Notes under the pieces: generated by a model
What the model was told of the DNA's origin: nothing
Databases searched by the model: none
What the model saw: only the letters and a program-made list of their open reading frames with translations
Assembly (NCBI RefSeq): GCF_014145505.1
Contig: NZ_JACIUZ010000011.1
Span: 1-64,000 of the forward strand
Length of the DNA: 64,000 bases
Direction: 5' to 3'
Origin: Limosilactobacillus fastidiosus
GTDB taxonomy: Bacteria; Bacillota; Bacilli; Lactobacillales; Lactobacillaceae
Shown here: positions 18,932-29,861 of the stretch, in pieces
How the letters are laid out: each line of letters opens with the position of its first letter
Numbering within the stretch: position 1 is the first letter of the stretch
Position numbers and translations under genes: made by a program

Positions 18932-21229
18932 TTATTTAACTGGTACTTCCTTCATTTGGTAAGCTTCAATAACATCGTTTTCCTTGATGTCATTATAATT
19001 TTGAATTGTCAAACCACATTCAAAACCAGACTTAACTTCCTTGACGTCATCCTTAAACCGCTTCAAACTACCAAGTTCACCACTGTAAACAACGATTCCA
19101 TCACGAACTAACCGCACTTTTGCATCACGGGTAATCTTACCGGATGTGACCATTCCACCAGCAATTGTTCCAACCTTAGATGCCTTGTAGATTTGCCGTA
19201 CTTCAACCTGACCAATTGTTTCTTCTTTATAAACAGGTTCAAGCATTCCCTTCATAGCATCTTCAACTTCTTCAATTGCATTGTAGATAACTTGATGAAG
19301 ACGGATATCAATCTTATTAGAATCTGCTAACGACTTAGCAAGAGACGTTGGACGAACATTGAAACCAATAATAACCGCATTGGAAGCTTCAGCCAATGTA
19401 ACATCGGATTCATTAATTGCACCAACAGCTTGGTGAATAATATCAACCCGAACACCATCGACCTTAATCTTTTGGAGACTTTGACTCAATGCTTCTACTG
19501 ATCCTTGAACATCAGCCTTAATGATCAATGGAAGAGTCTTCATTTGTCCCTTCTTCATCGTATCAAATAAGTTGTCCAAAGTAACGTGAGAAGTCCGTTT
19601 CCGTTCTTCTTCTTGTGCTTGTTCGGCACGTTTTTCACCAGCAGCCCGGGCCGTCTTTTCATCATCAAAGACTACAAAGCGGTCCCCTGCTTCTGGAACA
19701 GAATTTAGACCAGTAATTTCAACTGGTGTTGATGGGGTGACTTCTTTGATCCGCCGACCATTTTCATTTATCATGGTCCGAACCCGTCCATAGGTGTTCC
19801 CAACAACAATTGGATCACCGACATGTAAGGTCCCTTGTTGAACAAGAACAGTAGCAACTGAACCTTTACCTTGGTCAAGACGAGCTTCAACTACAGAACC
19901 TGCAGCATTTTGTTCCGGATTAGCCTTTAATTCCATCATTTCAGCTTGAAGTTGAATCATATCTAGTAATTCATCAATATTCTTACCAAACTTAGCTGAA
20001 ATGTTAACAAAGATGGTGTCACCACCCCAGTCCTCGGGAATTAAGTTATACTTAGCTAATTCTTCAATTACTCGTTCTGGATTAGCACCTGGCTTATCAA
20101 TCTTGTTAACAGCGACAATAATTGGGGTCTCAGCAGCTTGAGCGTGGTGAATTGCTTCAACAGTTTGTGGCATAACCCCATCATCAGCGGCAACAACCAG
20201 TACAGTAATATCAGTAATGTTAGCACCACGCGCACGCATTTCGGTGAAGGCCGCGTGCCCTGGAGTATCCAAGAATGTGATCAAGTCATCCTTGTAGTGA
20301 ACTTGGTATGCACCAATTTCCTGAGTAATCCCACCGGCTTCATGTTCAGTAACATGGGAATGACGAAGTTTATCTAGTAACGTGGTCTTACCATGGTCAA
20401 CGTGTCCCATAACTGTAACAACTGGTGGCCGATTAACTAGGTGAGCCGTGTTGTTTTGTTCTTCTTCGAACATCTTATCGATATCAGAAATATCTTCTTC
20501 AACCTTTTCCTTAGCTTCAATTCCATAATCTGTTGCTAATAGTTCGATTGTATCCTTATCTAAGGATTGGTTTTGGTTAATCATTACACCAAGCATAAAC
20601 AGTTTCTTAATAATTTCCGCTGGTGAACGGTGAAGAAGCTTACCAAGATCTTGGGCATTCATCCCTTCAGTGTACTCAAGAACATCTGGTAACGGCTTAT
20701 CCTTTCGTTGAGTTGGTTGTTGGTGTTTAACCTCACGAAGACGACCATTATTATTGTGCTTCTTATTCCGCTTCTTGTTCTTCTTATTAAAACGTTTACC
20801 CTTACGACCAGATTCATTTAAGCTACCGCCAAAGCGACCGTTATTATCATTTTGGTGCCGGTTATTGTTTTGGTTATTTTGCTTTGAAGAATGGTTATTA
20901 TTTTCATGATGTTTCTTATTATGATCAGAGTGCTCATTCTTCTTATTGTTATGGTTATTAGACTTGTTTGTTGGACGTTGGTTATCTTTATGACTAGCCT
21001 TAGCTTGAGAATTCTTCTCGTGCTTTTGAGACTGGTACTTAGGTTGCTTAGGTTGACCATTGCTGCTATTGTTTCCCTTAACAATTTGACGCAGCTTTTG
21101 AGCTTGATCTGGGGTTACGGATGACATATGACTCTTAATATCCATTCCTTGATCCTTAGCTACCTTTACTAAGTTCTTGCTTGGCATCTTGAGTTCTTTG
21201 GCTAATTCATAAATTCGTTCTTTGGCCAT
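18932..21229 (-). CDS. infB: translation initiation factor IF-2
   Basis: Brings fMet-tRNA to the 30S subunit and promotes subunit joining. 765 residues. An IF2_N module at the start is followed by a very Asn/Lys/His-rich low-complexity stretch (about 50-165) and a second IF2_N module (about 180-240). The G domain starts about 265 with [14 protein letters not shown], then DTPGHAAF and NKID. Domains II-IV fill the C-terminus. The low-complexity segment is typical of lactobacilli. GGAG 9 nt before ATG. Fifth gene of the rimP operon. Confidence 0.96.
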   Translation of the reverse strand: MAKERIYELAKELKMPSKNLVKVAKDQGMDIKSHMSSVTPDQAQKLRQIVKGNNSSNGQPKQPKYQSQKHEKNSQAKASHKDNQRPTNKSNNHNNKKNEHSDHNKKHHENNNHSSKQNNQNNNRHQNDNNGRFGGSLNESGRKGKRFNKKNKKRNKKHNNNGRLREVKHQQPTQRKDKPLPDVLEYTEGMNAQDLGKLLHRSPAEIIKKLFMLGVMINQNQSLDKDTIELLATDYGIEAKEKVEEDISDIDKMFEEEQNNTAHLVNRPPVVTVMGHVDHGKTTLLDKLRHSHVTEHEAGGITQEIGAYQVHYKDDLITFLDTPGHAAFTEMRARGANITDITVLVVAADDGVMPQTVEAIHHAQAAETPIIVAVNKIDKPGANPERVIEELAKYNLIPEDWGGDTIFVNISAKFGKNIDELLDMIQLQAEMMELKANPEQNAAGSVVEARLDQGKGSVATVLVQQGTLHVGDPIVVGNTYGRVRTMINENGRRIKEVTPSTPVEITGLNSVPEAGDRFVVFDDEKTARAAGEKRAEQAQEEERKRTSHVTLDNLFDTMKKGQMKTLPLIIKADVQGSVEALSQSLQKIKVDGVRVDIIHQAVGAINESDVTLAEASNAVIIGFNVRPTSLAKSLADSNKIDIRLHQVIYNAIEEVEDAMKGMLEPVYKEETIGQVEVRQIYKASKVGTIAGGMVTSGKITRDAKVRLVRDGIVVYSGELGSLKRFKDDVKEVKSGFECGLTIQNYNDIKENDVIEAYQMKEVPVK

Positions 21230-21242
21230 GTACTCACGCTCC

Positions 21243-21554
21243 TTAATTCATTGTTAGTAATTCCTCAAACTTTCTTGCAAATCCAGATTGCGTAACACAA
21301 ATAACAGTTCTTGACTGTCCGATTGCTTGACTTAGCTGTTGCTTTGTAAATAATTCACACAACGGAACCTGATAAAAGGTACACTTATCAGTAAACTTTT
21401 TTATCGTTGCTGAACCAGCATCTTTTGCTAAGAAAACAAACTGGGCTTTTCCTGTTTGAATTGATTTTAATACACTACCTTCGCCACTTTGGATTTGTTT
21501 AGCGCGGCGTGCTAACCCGAGTAAATTTAAAATAAATTGTTGGTTATTTTTCAT
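21243..21554 (-). CDS. ylxQ: L7Ae-family RNA-binding protein YlxQ
   Basis: 103 residues of the L7Ae/L30e/YlxQ fold ([37 protein letters not shown]), a K-turn RNA-binding module. It overlaps the end of ylxR by 11 nt. A TTG at 21563 would give three more residues; neither start has a good ribosome site, so translational coupling to ylxR is likely. Its place between ylxR and infB is conserved in Gram-positives. Confidence 0.88.
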   Translation of the reverse strand: MKNNQQFILNLLGLARRAKQIQSGEGSVLKSIQTGKAQFVFLAKDAGSATIKKFTDKCTFYQVPLCELFTKQQLSQAIGQSRTVICVTQSGFARKFEELLTMN

Positions 21555-21846
21555 TATTACCAAATAATGCTTGTCGTGCTTGTAAATGATCTGTATATTT
21601 GATCAATTCATCATAGAATGAATCATCCATTTTAACATGGAAAGCTTTTTCAAAGGTTTTTTCATCCTTTGCACGCTTTGCGATCTCAACATCAACCGCA
21701 ATGTATGCACCTCGACCGGCCTTCTTACCGGTAGGATCGATCGAAACCTCACCTTCCTTGTTTTTTACTACCCGGATCAATTGTCGCTTAGGCATCATTT
21801 CACCAGTAACAATATCTTTTCGCATCGGTACTTTTCTCTTTTTCAT
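21544..21846 (-). CDS. ylxR: YlxR family (DUF448) nucleic-acid-binding protein
   Basis: 100 residues with the YlxR pattern KVPMRKDIVTGEMMPKRQLIRV and GKKAGRGAYIA. Structural homologues bind RNA or DNA, and in some bacteria YlxR influences transcription or RNase P activity. GGGGTGA precedes the ATG. It lies 18 nt after nusA and overlaps ylxQ. Confidence 0.9.
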   Translation of the reverse strand: MKKRKVPMRKDIVTGEMMPKRQLIRVVKNKEGEVSIDPTGKKAGRGAYIAVDVEIAKRAKDEKTFEKAFHVKMDDSFYDELIKYTDHLQARQALFGNNEK

Positions 21847-21864
21847 TTATTTCACCCCGCTGCT

Positions 21865-23079
21865 TTATTCTTCTGAAGCGTTAGTTTCATCTACATCAGT
21901 GCTATCTTCCATTTCAGAAGCTGGCTTAATGTCAATCTTGTACTTTGTCAAACGTGCAGCTAAGCGGGCATTTTGACCCCGCTTACCAATTGCAAGAGAA
22001 AGTTGACTATCAGGAACAACAACGGTACAAGAGCGTTCTACAGAAGTAGTCATTGCTGGTCCTTCTGCATTCTCTTCACTGTTTTCAGTTGCTACTGAAT
22101 TATCACTTGTTTCTTCTACAATTTGTTCCGCACTTGTTGGTGTTTCTGGTTCATTAAAGATCACATCAAGAACTTCTGCCGGATTAAGGGCATTAGCAAT
22201 AAACTGTGCTGGATCCTTCACGTATTCAACAATGTCCATGTTTTCACCATCAAGTTCATTAACAATTGCTTGAACTCGTGAACCTCGCGGACCTACACAA
22301 GTCCCAACAGGATCGACGTTTGGATCATTAGAGTACACCGCTACCTTAGCCCGGTCACCAGCTTCCCGCGCGATATTTTCAATTAAAACAGTGCCATCCT
22401 TGATTTCAGGAACTTCACGTTCAAATAACCGCTTTAATAATTCTGGTGCTGTCCGACTAACGAAGATTTGTGGGCCACGACGATCGTCATTTACTTTTGA
22501 AACATAAACCTGGATCCGGTCATGGATGTGGTAGTGTTCGTTTGGCATCTTATCACGATAACCCATTGCACCCTCAACACCATCACCAAGATCGACCCAT
22601 GTAAAACGCTTATCCTCACGTGAAACTTCACCAGTGATGATTTCGTTTTCGTAAGTCTTGTACTTGTTATAAATGATCTTACGTTCTTCTTCACGTAATC
22701 GTTGCATAACTACTTGTTTGGCAGTTTGTGCGGCAATTCGCCCAAAATCTCGTGGGGTAACTTCTTCACGGATTTCATCACCAACATCGTATCCTTGACC
22801 GTGAGGTAACTTCCGTGCATCAGCGAGACTCATGTATTCGTTGTCGTCTTCTTCAACTAAATCTTCATTATCAGTAATAGTCTTAACTGCATAAACTTTA
22901 ATGTTACCAGTAACTCTGTCGAAGTCTACTTCAACGTTTTTTTCACCGTAGTTTTGCTTATAAGCTAATTCGAGAGCTTGTTCCAAAGCCTCAACCACAA
23001 CATCTTTCTTGATCCCTTTTTCCTTTTCAAGGTAATCAAGAGCAGCGATCATTTCAGTGTTTACTTTTGTTTTGCTCAC
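21865..23079 (-). CDS. nusA: transcription termination/antitermination factor NusA
   Basis: RNA-polymerase-bound elongation factor. 404 residues: N-terminal RNAP-binding domain (about 1-125), S1 domain (about 135-200), tandem KH domains (about 205-345, with PVGTCVGPRGSRVQAIVNEL and SLAIGKRGQNARLAARL), then a short acidic tail. The Gram-positive type lacks the C-terminal repeats of enteric NusA. About 40 acidic and polar residues (NSVATENSEENAEGP) interrupt the last KH domain. GTG start with GGGAG 9 nt before. It follows rimP by 15 nt. Confidence 0.95.
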   Translation of the reverse strand: MSKTKVNTEMIAALDYLEKEKGIKKDVVVEALEQALELAYKQNYGEKNVEVDFDRVTGNIKVYAVKTITDNEDLVEEDDNEYMSLADARKLPHGQGYDVGDEIREEVTPRDFGRIAAQTAKQVVMQRLREEERKIIYNKYKTYENEIITGEVSREDKRFTWVDLGDGVEGAMGYRDKMPNEHYHIHDRIQVYVSKVNDDRRGPQIFVSRTAPELLKRLFEREVPEIKDGTVLIENIAREAGDRAKVAVYSNDPNVDPVGTCVGPRGSRVQAIVNELDGENMDIVEYVKDPAQFIANALNPAEVLDVIFNEPETPTSAEQIVEETSDNSVATENSEENAEGPAMTTSVERSCTVVVPDSQLSLAIGKRGQNARLAARLTKYKIDIKPASEMEDSTDVDETNASEE

Positions 23080-23094
23080 CTTTTAACACTCCCT

Positions 23095-23577
23095 TTAAAT
23101 CTTACTAAAGTCGATTGCTAACCGTGCTTGTGCAATCACTTTACGGTCAATCTTTACTTGACGCTGACGGGTCTTATCCATGTATTCCAGCGTTAATTCA
23201 TCCGGCTTAAGGTCAACCAATGTCCCTTCATATACTTTCTTCCCTTCAACTTGTCGATAAAGGGAAACGTGAATATAATCGTTCACTGCACGTTCATAGT
23301 CGGCTTCCTTCTTTAATGGCCGTTCGGCACCTGGTGAAGAAACCTCAAGGAAATATGCCTGAGGGATCGGATCCGGTTCAGTATTGTCGAGTGCTTCACT
23401 CAATTCATCACTAATATCTGCACAGTCTTCTAAAGTTACTCCCCCATCCTTATCAACATAAACACGTAGGTACCAGTTTTTACCTTCCTTAACGAATTCA
23501 AGATCATAAAGATAGCAACTATGGTTTGCTAAGATTGGTTCTGCTAATTCAGTTACTGTTTCAACGACACTGCTCAA
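23095..23577 (-). CDS. rimP: ribosome maturation factor RimP
   Basis: Needed for early 30S assembly. 160 residues: N-terminal alpha/beta domain with [20 protein letters not shown] and the block [14 protein letters not shown], then an SH3-like C-terminal barrel. The longest frame reaches 23601, but the very strong ribosome site GGAGGTGA sits inside it, 5 nt before a TTG at 23577. That TTG restores the usual family length, so it is taken as start. First gene of rimP-nusA-ylxR-ylxQ-infB-rbfA. Confidence 0.92.
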   Translation of the reverse strand: MSSVVETVTELAEPILANHSCYLYDLEFVKEGKNWYLRVYVDKDGGVTLEDCADISDELSEALDNTEPDPIPQAYFLEVSSPGAERPLKKEADYERAVNDYIHVSLYRQVEGKKVYEGTLVDLKPDELTLEYMDKTRQRQVKIDRKVIAQARLAIDFSKI

Positions 23578-23601
23578 CTGCGTCACCTCCATTGTTTGCA
23601 A

Positions 23602-23629
23602 TAAAAAGAGCGAGCATTTCTGCTCACTC
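23602..23629 (-). terminator. terminator-like hairpin in the rimP leader
   Basis: 9-bp stem GAGTGAGCA / TGCTCGCTC with a GAAA loop, followed by TTTTTATT on the minus strand. It lies between the rimP promoter and the rimP ribosome site, so it can act both as the polC terminator and as an attenuator of the nusA operon. Confidence 0.8.
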
Positions 23630-23651
23630 CAACGAGTTATTTACCATGTAT

Positions 23652-23680
23652 ATTGTAGCATGAACAATTACAACTAGCAA
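23652..23680 (-). promoter_or_regulatory. promoter of the rimP-nusA-infB operon
   Basis: Minus strand: -35 TTGCTA (23680-23675), 17-bp spacer, -10 TACAAT (23657-23652). It begins right after the polC stop codon. Confidence 0.75.
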
Positions 23681-23690
23681 GCCGTGATGA

Positions 23691-26600
23691 TTAGAAGAGG
23701 CTTAGTTGGTTTTCATCAGGCAAACCATCCAGAACATGATTCTCCGTTAAGAAATCAATAATTGTTTGTGAAACCTTTCCGCGTTCAGCAAGGTCCTGCT
23801 TAGACAAGAATTTCTTTTCTTCCCGTGCAGCAACAATTTGCTTAGCAACGTTTAACCCTAAACCAGGTATTGCCCGGAATGGTGCAATTAATGAATCACC
23901 ATCAATTAGCCAGTTACTTGCATCTGACCGTTCGAGATCCACCATCTTAAATTTAAAGCCCCGCTCTAACATCTCATTCGCCAATTCAAGAATGGTCAAT
24001 AAACTCTTATCCTTTGCACTAGCATCATTTCCTTGGTCATTGATTTCCTTCATCCGTGTTTTAACCGCATCCTTACCATGAGACATAGCAACGACATCGA
24101 AGTCATCAGCCCGAACAGAGAAAAATGCACAGTAATAAACGAGCGGGAAGTAGACCTTAAAGTAGGCAATTCGTAACGCCATTAAGACATATGCTGCCGC
24201 GTGGGCCCGCGGGAACATGTACTTAATCTTCAGACAAGAATCCATATACCATTGTGGAACATTTACATCTCGCATCTTCTTTTGCCACTCATCTGGAATA
24301 CCACGTCCATGTCGCACTGATTCCATTACCTGGAAGGATGTTTCAGAATCAAGGCCATAGTGAATTAGGTCGGTCATAATGTTATCACGACATCCGATCA
24401 CATTGGCAATTGTTGCAACTCCCTGCTTGATCAATTCTTGTGCGTTATCCAACCACACCCCTGTTCCGTGGGAAAGTCCAGAAATCTGTAATAACTGAGA
24501 ATAGTTTTTCGGATGAGTGTCTTCAAGCATTCCCCGCACAAAACGGGTCCCGAACTCTGGCAATCCAAGTGTCCCTGTCTTACTTTGAATTTGTTCTTCC
24601 GTTACTCCTAATGCTTTGGGACTAGAGAAAAGACTCATCACCCCAGGATCGTTCATTGGAATGGTCTGCGGATCAACCCCAGATAAATCTTGTAGCGCAC
24701 GAATCATCGTTGGGTCATCATGTCCCAGAATATCCATCTTCAAAATATTATCGTGAATTGAGTGGAAATCAAAGTGGGTTGTTTCCCAGGCAGCATTTTG
24801 ATCATCTGCCGGATATTGAACCGGTGTAAAGTCATAAATCTCCATATCATCGGGAACAATAATAATTCCCGCTGGGTGCTGACCGGTTGTTCGTTTTACC
24901 CCAGTAGCACCGTGGGAAAGACGGTCTTCTTCTGCCCCGCGGAATTGCTTATCGGTGTCTCGTTCATAAGCTTTAACGTATCCGTAGGCAGTCTTATCAG
25001 CAACCGTACCAATCGTTCCCGCACGAAATACGTTCTTTTCCCCAAACAAAACTTTCATATAGTTGTGGGCAATCGGTTGGTAATCTCCAGAGAAGTTCAA
25101 ATCAATATCCGGAACCTTATTTCCCTTAAACCCTAAGAAAGTTTGGAACGGAATATCATGACCATCTTTAACCAGTAATGTCCCACAACGCGGGCAATTC
25201 TTTTCAGGAAGATCAAAGCCAGAACTATATTCTCCCTTAGTGTAGAAGTGGGAATAGTGACACTCGGGACACCGATAATGTGGTGGCAATGGGTTAACTT
25301 CCGTAATTCCGGAAAGAGTCGCAACCACACTTGAACCAACAGAACCACGAGAACCTACCAAATACCCATCTTTATTCGACTTTGCTACCAACCGCTGGGC
25401 AATTAAGTAGATAACTGAGAACCCGTTTTTAACAATACTATTTAGTTCAAGTTCAACCCGGTCCTTAACAATTCTTGGTAATGGATCACCGTACCATCTT
25501 TTAGCTGTATCCCAAGTCCGGTCCTGGATTTCTTGTTCTGCCCCCTTCATGTGTGGGGTATAAAGTTTATCCTTAACTGGACTGATATTACCATCAATCA
25601 TATCTGCAACTTTATGGGTATTCGTAACAACAATTTGGTGAGCTAGATCATCACCAAGGAAGCTAAATTCATTTAGCATCTCGTCAGTTGTCCTGAAATG
25701 AACATCTGGTCGGCTCGTTCTATTTAATGGGTTTGCACCACCCTGGGAATTGATTAAAATCTTCCGGTAAATTGCATCATGGGAATCCAAATAATGGACA
25801 TCCCCGGTTGCAACTACTGGTTTGTCTAGATTATCACCAAGTTTAACCATGTTCTTCAAAATATCTTCTAGGTGGGCATCATCCGCAATTACCTTTTGCT
25901 CCATCAATGGAAGGTAATTGGGCTTCGGTTGAACTTCAATAAAGTCATAGTATTTTGCCTTTTGTTCGGCCTCAGCAAAACCCTTCTCCATCATTGCAGT
26001 AAATACTTCACCAGATGAGCATGCAGTACCCAAAAGCAATCCTTCCCGATACTTAGTTAGAACACTCCGGGGAATCCGTGGTACCCGGGCAAAGTATTTA
26101 ACATTCGACATTGAAACTAATTTATAGAGGTTCTTCAATCCGGCTTGATTCTGGGCCAAGATAGTAACATGGAATGGTCGAGCATGACGATAAGCATCAT
26201 TATCTGCCATATGCTTATTCAGATCACTAACTTTTTTGATCCCATAACGCTTTTCTGCATCCTTCAAGAAAATATGAAGTAATTTCCCCGTTGCTTCAGC
26301 ATCGTAATTTGCTCGGTGGTGATGTTCAAGCGCAACTTTAAATTTTTTACTCAGAGTATTTAACCGATAACCCCGCATGTGTGGATAAAGGAAGCGAGCA
26401 AGAGGAAGAGTATCAATAACTGGCGCTGTAATTTCTTCCATATTGTGCCGTCGATATCCGGTATTCATGAACCCCATATCAAAGGAAACGTTATGTCCAG
26501 CAATGAGACAACCTTCACAGAAGTCCTTAAAAAGCTTAAAGACCTCTTCCTCACTTTTTGATCCCCTCACCATCTCGTCAGTAATAGATGTTAAATTGGT

Positions 26601-28019
26601 GGTTTCTTCAGAAAGTGGGAACCCAGGATCGATAAATTCATCGAATCGCTCTAAGACTTCCCCATCTTTCATCTTCGAAGCAGAAAGTTCAATCACTTTA
26701 TCATAGATTGCGGAAAGACCTGTTGTTTCTACATCAAAAATAACGTATGTTTGACCGTCAAGGGGAGTGTCATTTTCGTTGTAAACTAACGGAATTCCAT
26801 CATCAACAACGTTGGCTTCGACACCATAAAGCATCTTAATTCCGGATTTCTTGGCAGCCTTAAATGCTTCCGGAAAGGCCTGGACATCAGCGTGGTCCGT
26901 AATCGCAATTGCCGGATGTCCCCATGAATGAGCACGCCCAGCCAGTTCGGTAATTGAATTAGTGGCATCCATCTGACTCATTTCAGAGTGAGTATGAAGT
27001 TCGATCCGCTTATCGTCAGCTGGAGCCTTATCTTGGCGTTCTTCATGTTTAACTTCGTTCACGTCAAATGCATTAATAACTAAATCATGCATCCAGGTAT
27101 CTTCCTGAACGGGCCCCCGAACCTTAAGCCACATACCAGCTTTAATATTGGCAAATTGAGCCTCATCCGCCTCATTCCGAGAAAACTTCTTTACGGCAAA
27201 CGATGAAGTGTAATCGGTAATTTCAAACGTAAGCAGTTGTCTTCCAGAACGTAATTCACGAACCTCGGTATTAAAGACATATCCTTCAACAACGACCGAG
27301 CGTTCTTCTTCAACGATGTCCTTCATCTGTTTAATTTCTTGAGAATCATTTATAACTCGCCCTAGTTGGACTGGTCCGTCAGCAGGAGCAACCGCCTTTT
27401 GCTGCTTTTTCTTTTTGGCAACGTTATTCTTTTTAATTTGCTCCATGGCCTTAGCTGCAAGTTTGGCATCCGCAGCTTCATGCTTAGCCTTTAGTTCCTT
27501 GATTCGTGCTTCAGAAGCTGACTCATCAACAAACGGATGAATCCGAAACTTAGGGAAACCAAGTTCAACATAGTATTCTTCGATCTTTCCCAGAACGTTC
27601 TTGGTAAGAAATTCCTTCATCATTTCATTTTCAATGACAAGGGTAACCCGTCCATCTTTTACTTCCGGAGCAGTTTGGGTACAAACTTGCTGAGTCATTG
27701 GTGAATCAGGGGCAGTATGACGAACTACATATTCCCAGTAGTCGCTAATTAACTTAGGATCAAGGTCAGTCATTGGGCTACTGATTTTTACCTGGGTATT
27801 GGCAATGTCCCGAAAACCAATTTGTAAGGCATTTTTAAAATCATTAAAGAGGTTAAACGATAATGGTTGACGGAGCATTAAATGAAATTCCCATAGGCGG
27901 GAATCCTTATGCACAACAACCGATTGAATCTTTGCATCACGAAAGGCTGGATTATCTTTTTCTGGAAAATGAATTTGTTCAAGTAACTTTTGAAATAATT
28001 CTTGTCGCGATAAGTTCAC
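23691..28019 (-). CDS. polC: DNA polymerase III subunit alpha, PolC type
   Basis: Main replicative polymerase of low-GC Gram-positives. 1442 residues in PolC order: N-terminal domain, OB fold (about 235-325), split PHP domain ([14 protein letters not shown], about 337), 3'-5' exonuclease ([13 protein letters not shown], about 425, with YDAEATG late), PHP continued, palm with catalytic [11 protein letters not shown] (about 970), zinc site CPECHYS / CPRCGTLL just before, and fingers with the [13 protein letters not shown] block. GTG start with GGAGG 6 nt before. Follows proS across a terminator hairpin. Confidence 0.97.
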   Translation of the reverse strand: MNLSRQELFQKLLEQIHFPEKDNPAFRDAKIQSVVVHKDSRLWEFHLMLRQPLSFNLFNDFKNALQIGFRDIANTQVKISSPMTDLDPKLISDYWEYVVRHTAPDSPMTQQVCTQTAPEVKDGRVTLVIENEMMKEFLTKNVLGKIEEYYVELGFPKFRIHPFVDESASEARIKELKAKHEAADAKLAAKAMEQIKKNNVAKKKKQQKAVAPADGPVQLGRVINDSQEIKQMKDIVEEERSVVVEGYVFNTEVRELRSGRQLLTFEITDYTSSFAVKKFSRNEADEAQFANIKAGMWLKVRGPVQEDTWMHDLVINAFDVNEVKHEERQDKAPADDKRIELHTHSEMSQMDATNSITELAGRAHSWGHPAIAITDHADVQAFPEAFKAAKKSGIKMLYGVEANVVDDGIPLVYNENDTPLDGQTYVIFDVETTGLSAIYDKVIELSASKMKDGEVLERFDEFIDPGFPLSEETTNLTSITDEMVRGSKSEEEVFKLFKDFCEGCLIAGHNVSFDMGFMNTGYRRHNMEEITAPVIDTLPLARFLYPHMRGYRLNTLSKKFKVALEHHHRANYDAEATGKLLHIFLKDAEKRYGIKKVSDLNKHMADNDAYRHARPFHVTILAQNQAGLKNLYKLVSMSNVKYFARVPRIPRSVLTKYREGLLLGTACSSGEVFTAMMEKGFAEAEQKAKYYDFIEVQPKPNYLPLMEQKVIADDAHLEDILKNMVKLGDNLDKPVVATGDVHYLDSHDAIYRKILINSQGGANPLNRTSRPDVHFRTTDEMLNEFSFLGDDLAHQIVVTNTHKVADMIDGNISPVKDKLYTPHMKGAEQEIQDRTWDTAKRWYGDPLPRIVKDRVELELNSIVKNGFSVIYLIAQRLVAKSNKDGYLVGSRGSVGSSVVATLSGITEVNPLPPHYRCPECHYSHFYTKGEYSSGFDLPEKNCPRCGTLLVKDGHDIPFQTFLGFKGNKVPDIDLNFSGDYQPIAHNYMKVLFGEKNVFRAGTIGTVADKTAYGYVKAYERDTDKQFRGAEEDRLSHGATGVKRTTGQHPAGIIIVPDDMEIYDFTPVQYPADDQNAAWETTHFDFHSIHDNILKMDILGHDDPTMIRALQDLSGVDPQTIPMNDPGVMSLFSSPKALGVTEEQIQSKTGTLGLPEFGTRFVRGMLEDTHPKNYSQLLQISGLSHGTGVWLDNAQELIKQGVATIANVIGCRDNIMTDLIHYGLDSETSFQVMESVRHGRGIPDEWQKKMRDVNVPQWYMDSCLKIKYMFPRAHAAAYVLMALRIAYFKVYFPLVYYCAFFSVRADDFDVVAMSHGKDAVKTRMKEINDQGNDASAKDKSLLTILELANEMLERGFKFKMVDLERSDASNWLIDGDSLIAPFRAIPGLGLNVAKQIVAAREEKKFLSKQDLAERGKVSQTIIDFLTENHVLDGLPDENQLSLF

Positions 28020-28036
28020 TTGTATCCTCCTACAAT

Positions 28037-28072
28037 AAAAAAGTGGTGCGTTGATAAGTTAAACTTTACCAC
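28037..28072 (-). terminator. terminator between proS and polC
   Basis: Outer stem GTGGT / ACCAC with an inner AAGTT/AACTT stem, followed by TTTTTTATT on the minus strand. The polC ribosome site comes 10 nt later, so read-through or a promoter inside proS must feed polC. Confidence 0.65.
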
Positions 28073-28100
28073 CGCTACCACAAATTAATGATTAGACTAA

Positions 28101-29843
28101 TTATTTAGCTTCATTAGCATCTTGTCCACTAAGTTGCTTAAGCAAAATACCAACAGTATTAGCAACTTCTTCGGTCTTAACTTCGACTGTTTCGCCCGTC
28201 TTCCGAATCTTAATCTCAACGATCCCGTCAGCAGCCTTTTTACCAACAGTAACCCGAATTGGTAACCCAATCAAGTCAGAATCAGCAAACTTAACACCGG
28301 CACGTTCTTTACGATCATCTAACAAAACCTCGTAACCAGCTTTCTCAAGGTTAGTAGTAATTTCATTAGCCATTTCCATTTGATCGGCCTTCTTGGCATT
28401 TACAGGAATAACGTGAACATCAAATGGCGCAATGCTATCAGGCCAAACCAAACCACTTTCGTCGGCAGTTTGTTCCGCAACAGCAGAGAGTAACCGACTA
28501 ACACCAATTCCGTAACTCCCCATGATAACGTCAACTAAACGACCATTGTTATCAAGAACTTGAGCGCCCAGCTTATTGGAGTAATGAGTCCCTAATTTAA
28601 AGATGTGACCAATCTCAATTCCGGGGGTGAACTTAATTGGGTGACCATCCGGGGCAATTTCGCCTTCCTTAACGTTACGGAAATCACCAAATTTATCAAC
28701 GCGGAAGTCTCGGTCAATATTAGCATTGATATAGTGATAGCCATCTTCATTTGCACCGCAAGCCATGTTAACCATAACCTTAACGTAATTATCGGCATAA
28801 ATCTTAATGTTTTCATCAACATTAACTGGTCCAAGTGAACCTGGGTGGGCACCAAGATACTTCACAGTATCTTCTTCACTAGCCAGAGTTAATTCTTCAC
28901 ACCCCAATTCATCCTTCAACTTTGCTTCGTTAACTTCATCATTACCACGCATTAAAACAAGAACTGGTTCTGCTTCTTCCTCACTCATCTTAGCAATGTA
29001 GAACATTGTCTTAATGATTTGGTCTGGCTCAATTCCAAGGCTTTCTGCCGCCTCGTCTACGCTGTGAGCACCAGGAGTCGGCTTTTTTTCAAGTTCCTTT
29101 GGTTCCGCAGTTTGTTGAACGCCAGTGAACTTGCTAGTAGCCTTTTCCAAGTTAGCAGCGTAGTCACCATCAGTATAAGCAATAATATCTTCCCCTACTT
29201 CGGCTGGAGCAGAGAATTCTTGAGAGTTCTTGCCACCCATTGTACCTGAATCAGCCAAGATCACCTTATAGTCCAAACCAATCCGGTCAAAGATATTCCG
29301 GTATGCTTTTGCTTGAAGTTCATACGCTTGATCTAATCCCGCTTGATCAGCAGAGAATGAATAACCATCAAGCATTTCAAATTCTTTACCCCGAAGGATT
29401 CCGTAACGCGGACGATCCTCATCACGGAACTTGTCTTGCAATTGGTAAACAACAAGAGGCAGCTTCTTGTAAGACTTAATACTATCCCGGATAACTTCAG
29501 TAAAAGTTTCTTCATGGGTTGGCCCCATAATGAAGTCTCGATCACGACGATCCTTTAGTTTAAAGAGGTTATCACCATAGCTTTCGTACCGGCCGGATTC
29601 CTTCCATAAATCAGCGGGAAGCAATGCTGGCATCATCATTTCAACGGCACCTGCTTTGTCCATTTCTTGGCGAATAATATTTTCCACTTTCCGAATAACC
29701 CGGTAAGCCATTGGTAAGTACGCCCAGACTCCAGCAGATACTTGATAGATATATCCAGCCCGAACCATCATCTTGTGGCTAAGTGCTTCTGCATCACTTG
29801 GTGCTTCCTTTTTCGTTGGAATTAAAATCTTTGATTGTAGCAT
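28101..29843 (-). CDS. proS: prolyl-tRNA synthetase (bacterial type)
   Basis: Charges tRNA-Pro. 580 residues. Class II catalytic motifs flank a YbaK-like editing insertion (about 235-390), which removes misacylated Ala-tRNA-Pro. Motif 2 is in RDEDRPRYGILRGKEFEM, motif 3 in GIGVSRLLSAVAEQ, and the anticodon-binding domain spans about 470-565. AAGGAG 7 nt before ATG. It follows rseP by 18 nt, the conserved rseP-proS-polC order. No T-box leader is seen because it lies inside an operon. Confidence 0.96.
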   Translation of the reverse strand: MLQSKILIPTKKEAPSDAEALSHKMMVRAGYIYQVSAGVWAYLPMAYRVIRKVENIIRQEMDKAGAVEMMMPALLPADLWKESGRYESYGDNLFKLKDRRDRDFIMGPTHEETFTEVIRDSIKSYKKLPLVVYQLQDKFRDEDRPRYGILRGKEFEMLDGYSFSADQAGLDQAYELQAKAYRNIFDRIGLDYKVILADSGTMGGKNSQEFSAPAEVGEDIIAYTDGDYAANLEKATSKFTGVQQTAEPKELEKKPTPGAHSVDEAAESLGIEPDQIIKTMFYIAKMSEEEAEPVLVLMRGNDEVNEAKLKDELGCEELTLASEEDTVKYLGAHPGSLGPVNVDENIKIYADNYVKVMVNMACGANEDGYHYINANIDRDFRVDKFGDFRNVKEGEIAPDGHPIKFTPGIEIGHIFKLGTHYSNKLGAQVLDNNGRLVDVIMGSYGIGVSRLLSAVAEQTADESGLVWPDSIAPFDVHVIPVNAKKADQMEMANEITTNLEKAGYEVLLDDRKERAGVKFADSDLIGLPIRVTVGKKAADGIVEIKIRKTGETVEVKTEEVANTVGILLKQLSGQDANEAK

Positions 29844-29861
29844 ACAAATACTCCTTTTCCC

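Noticed and set aside
20818-21124. Frames within the infB low-complexity segment
   Set aside because: The Asn/Lys codon repeats give open Ile/Leu-rich frames on both strands by composition alone.
27863-28054. Plus-strand frame across the polC start
   Set aside because: Antisense to conserved polC N-terminus; no promoter or ribosome site.
29844-29861. T-box leader for proS
   Set aside because: Only 18 nt separate rseP and proS; no specifier or antiterminator element.
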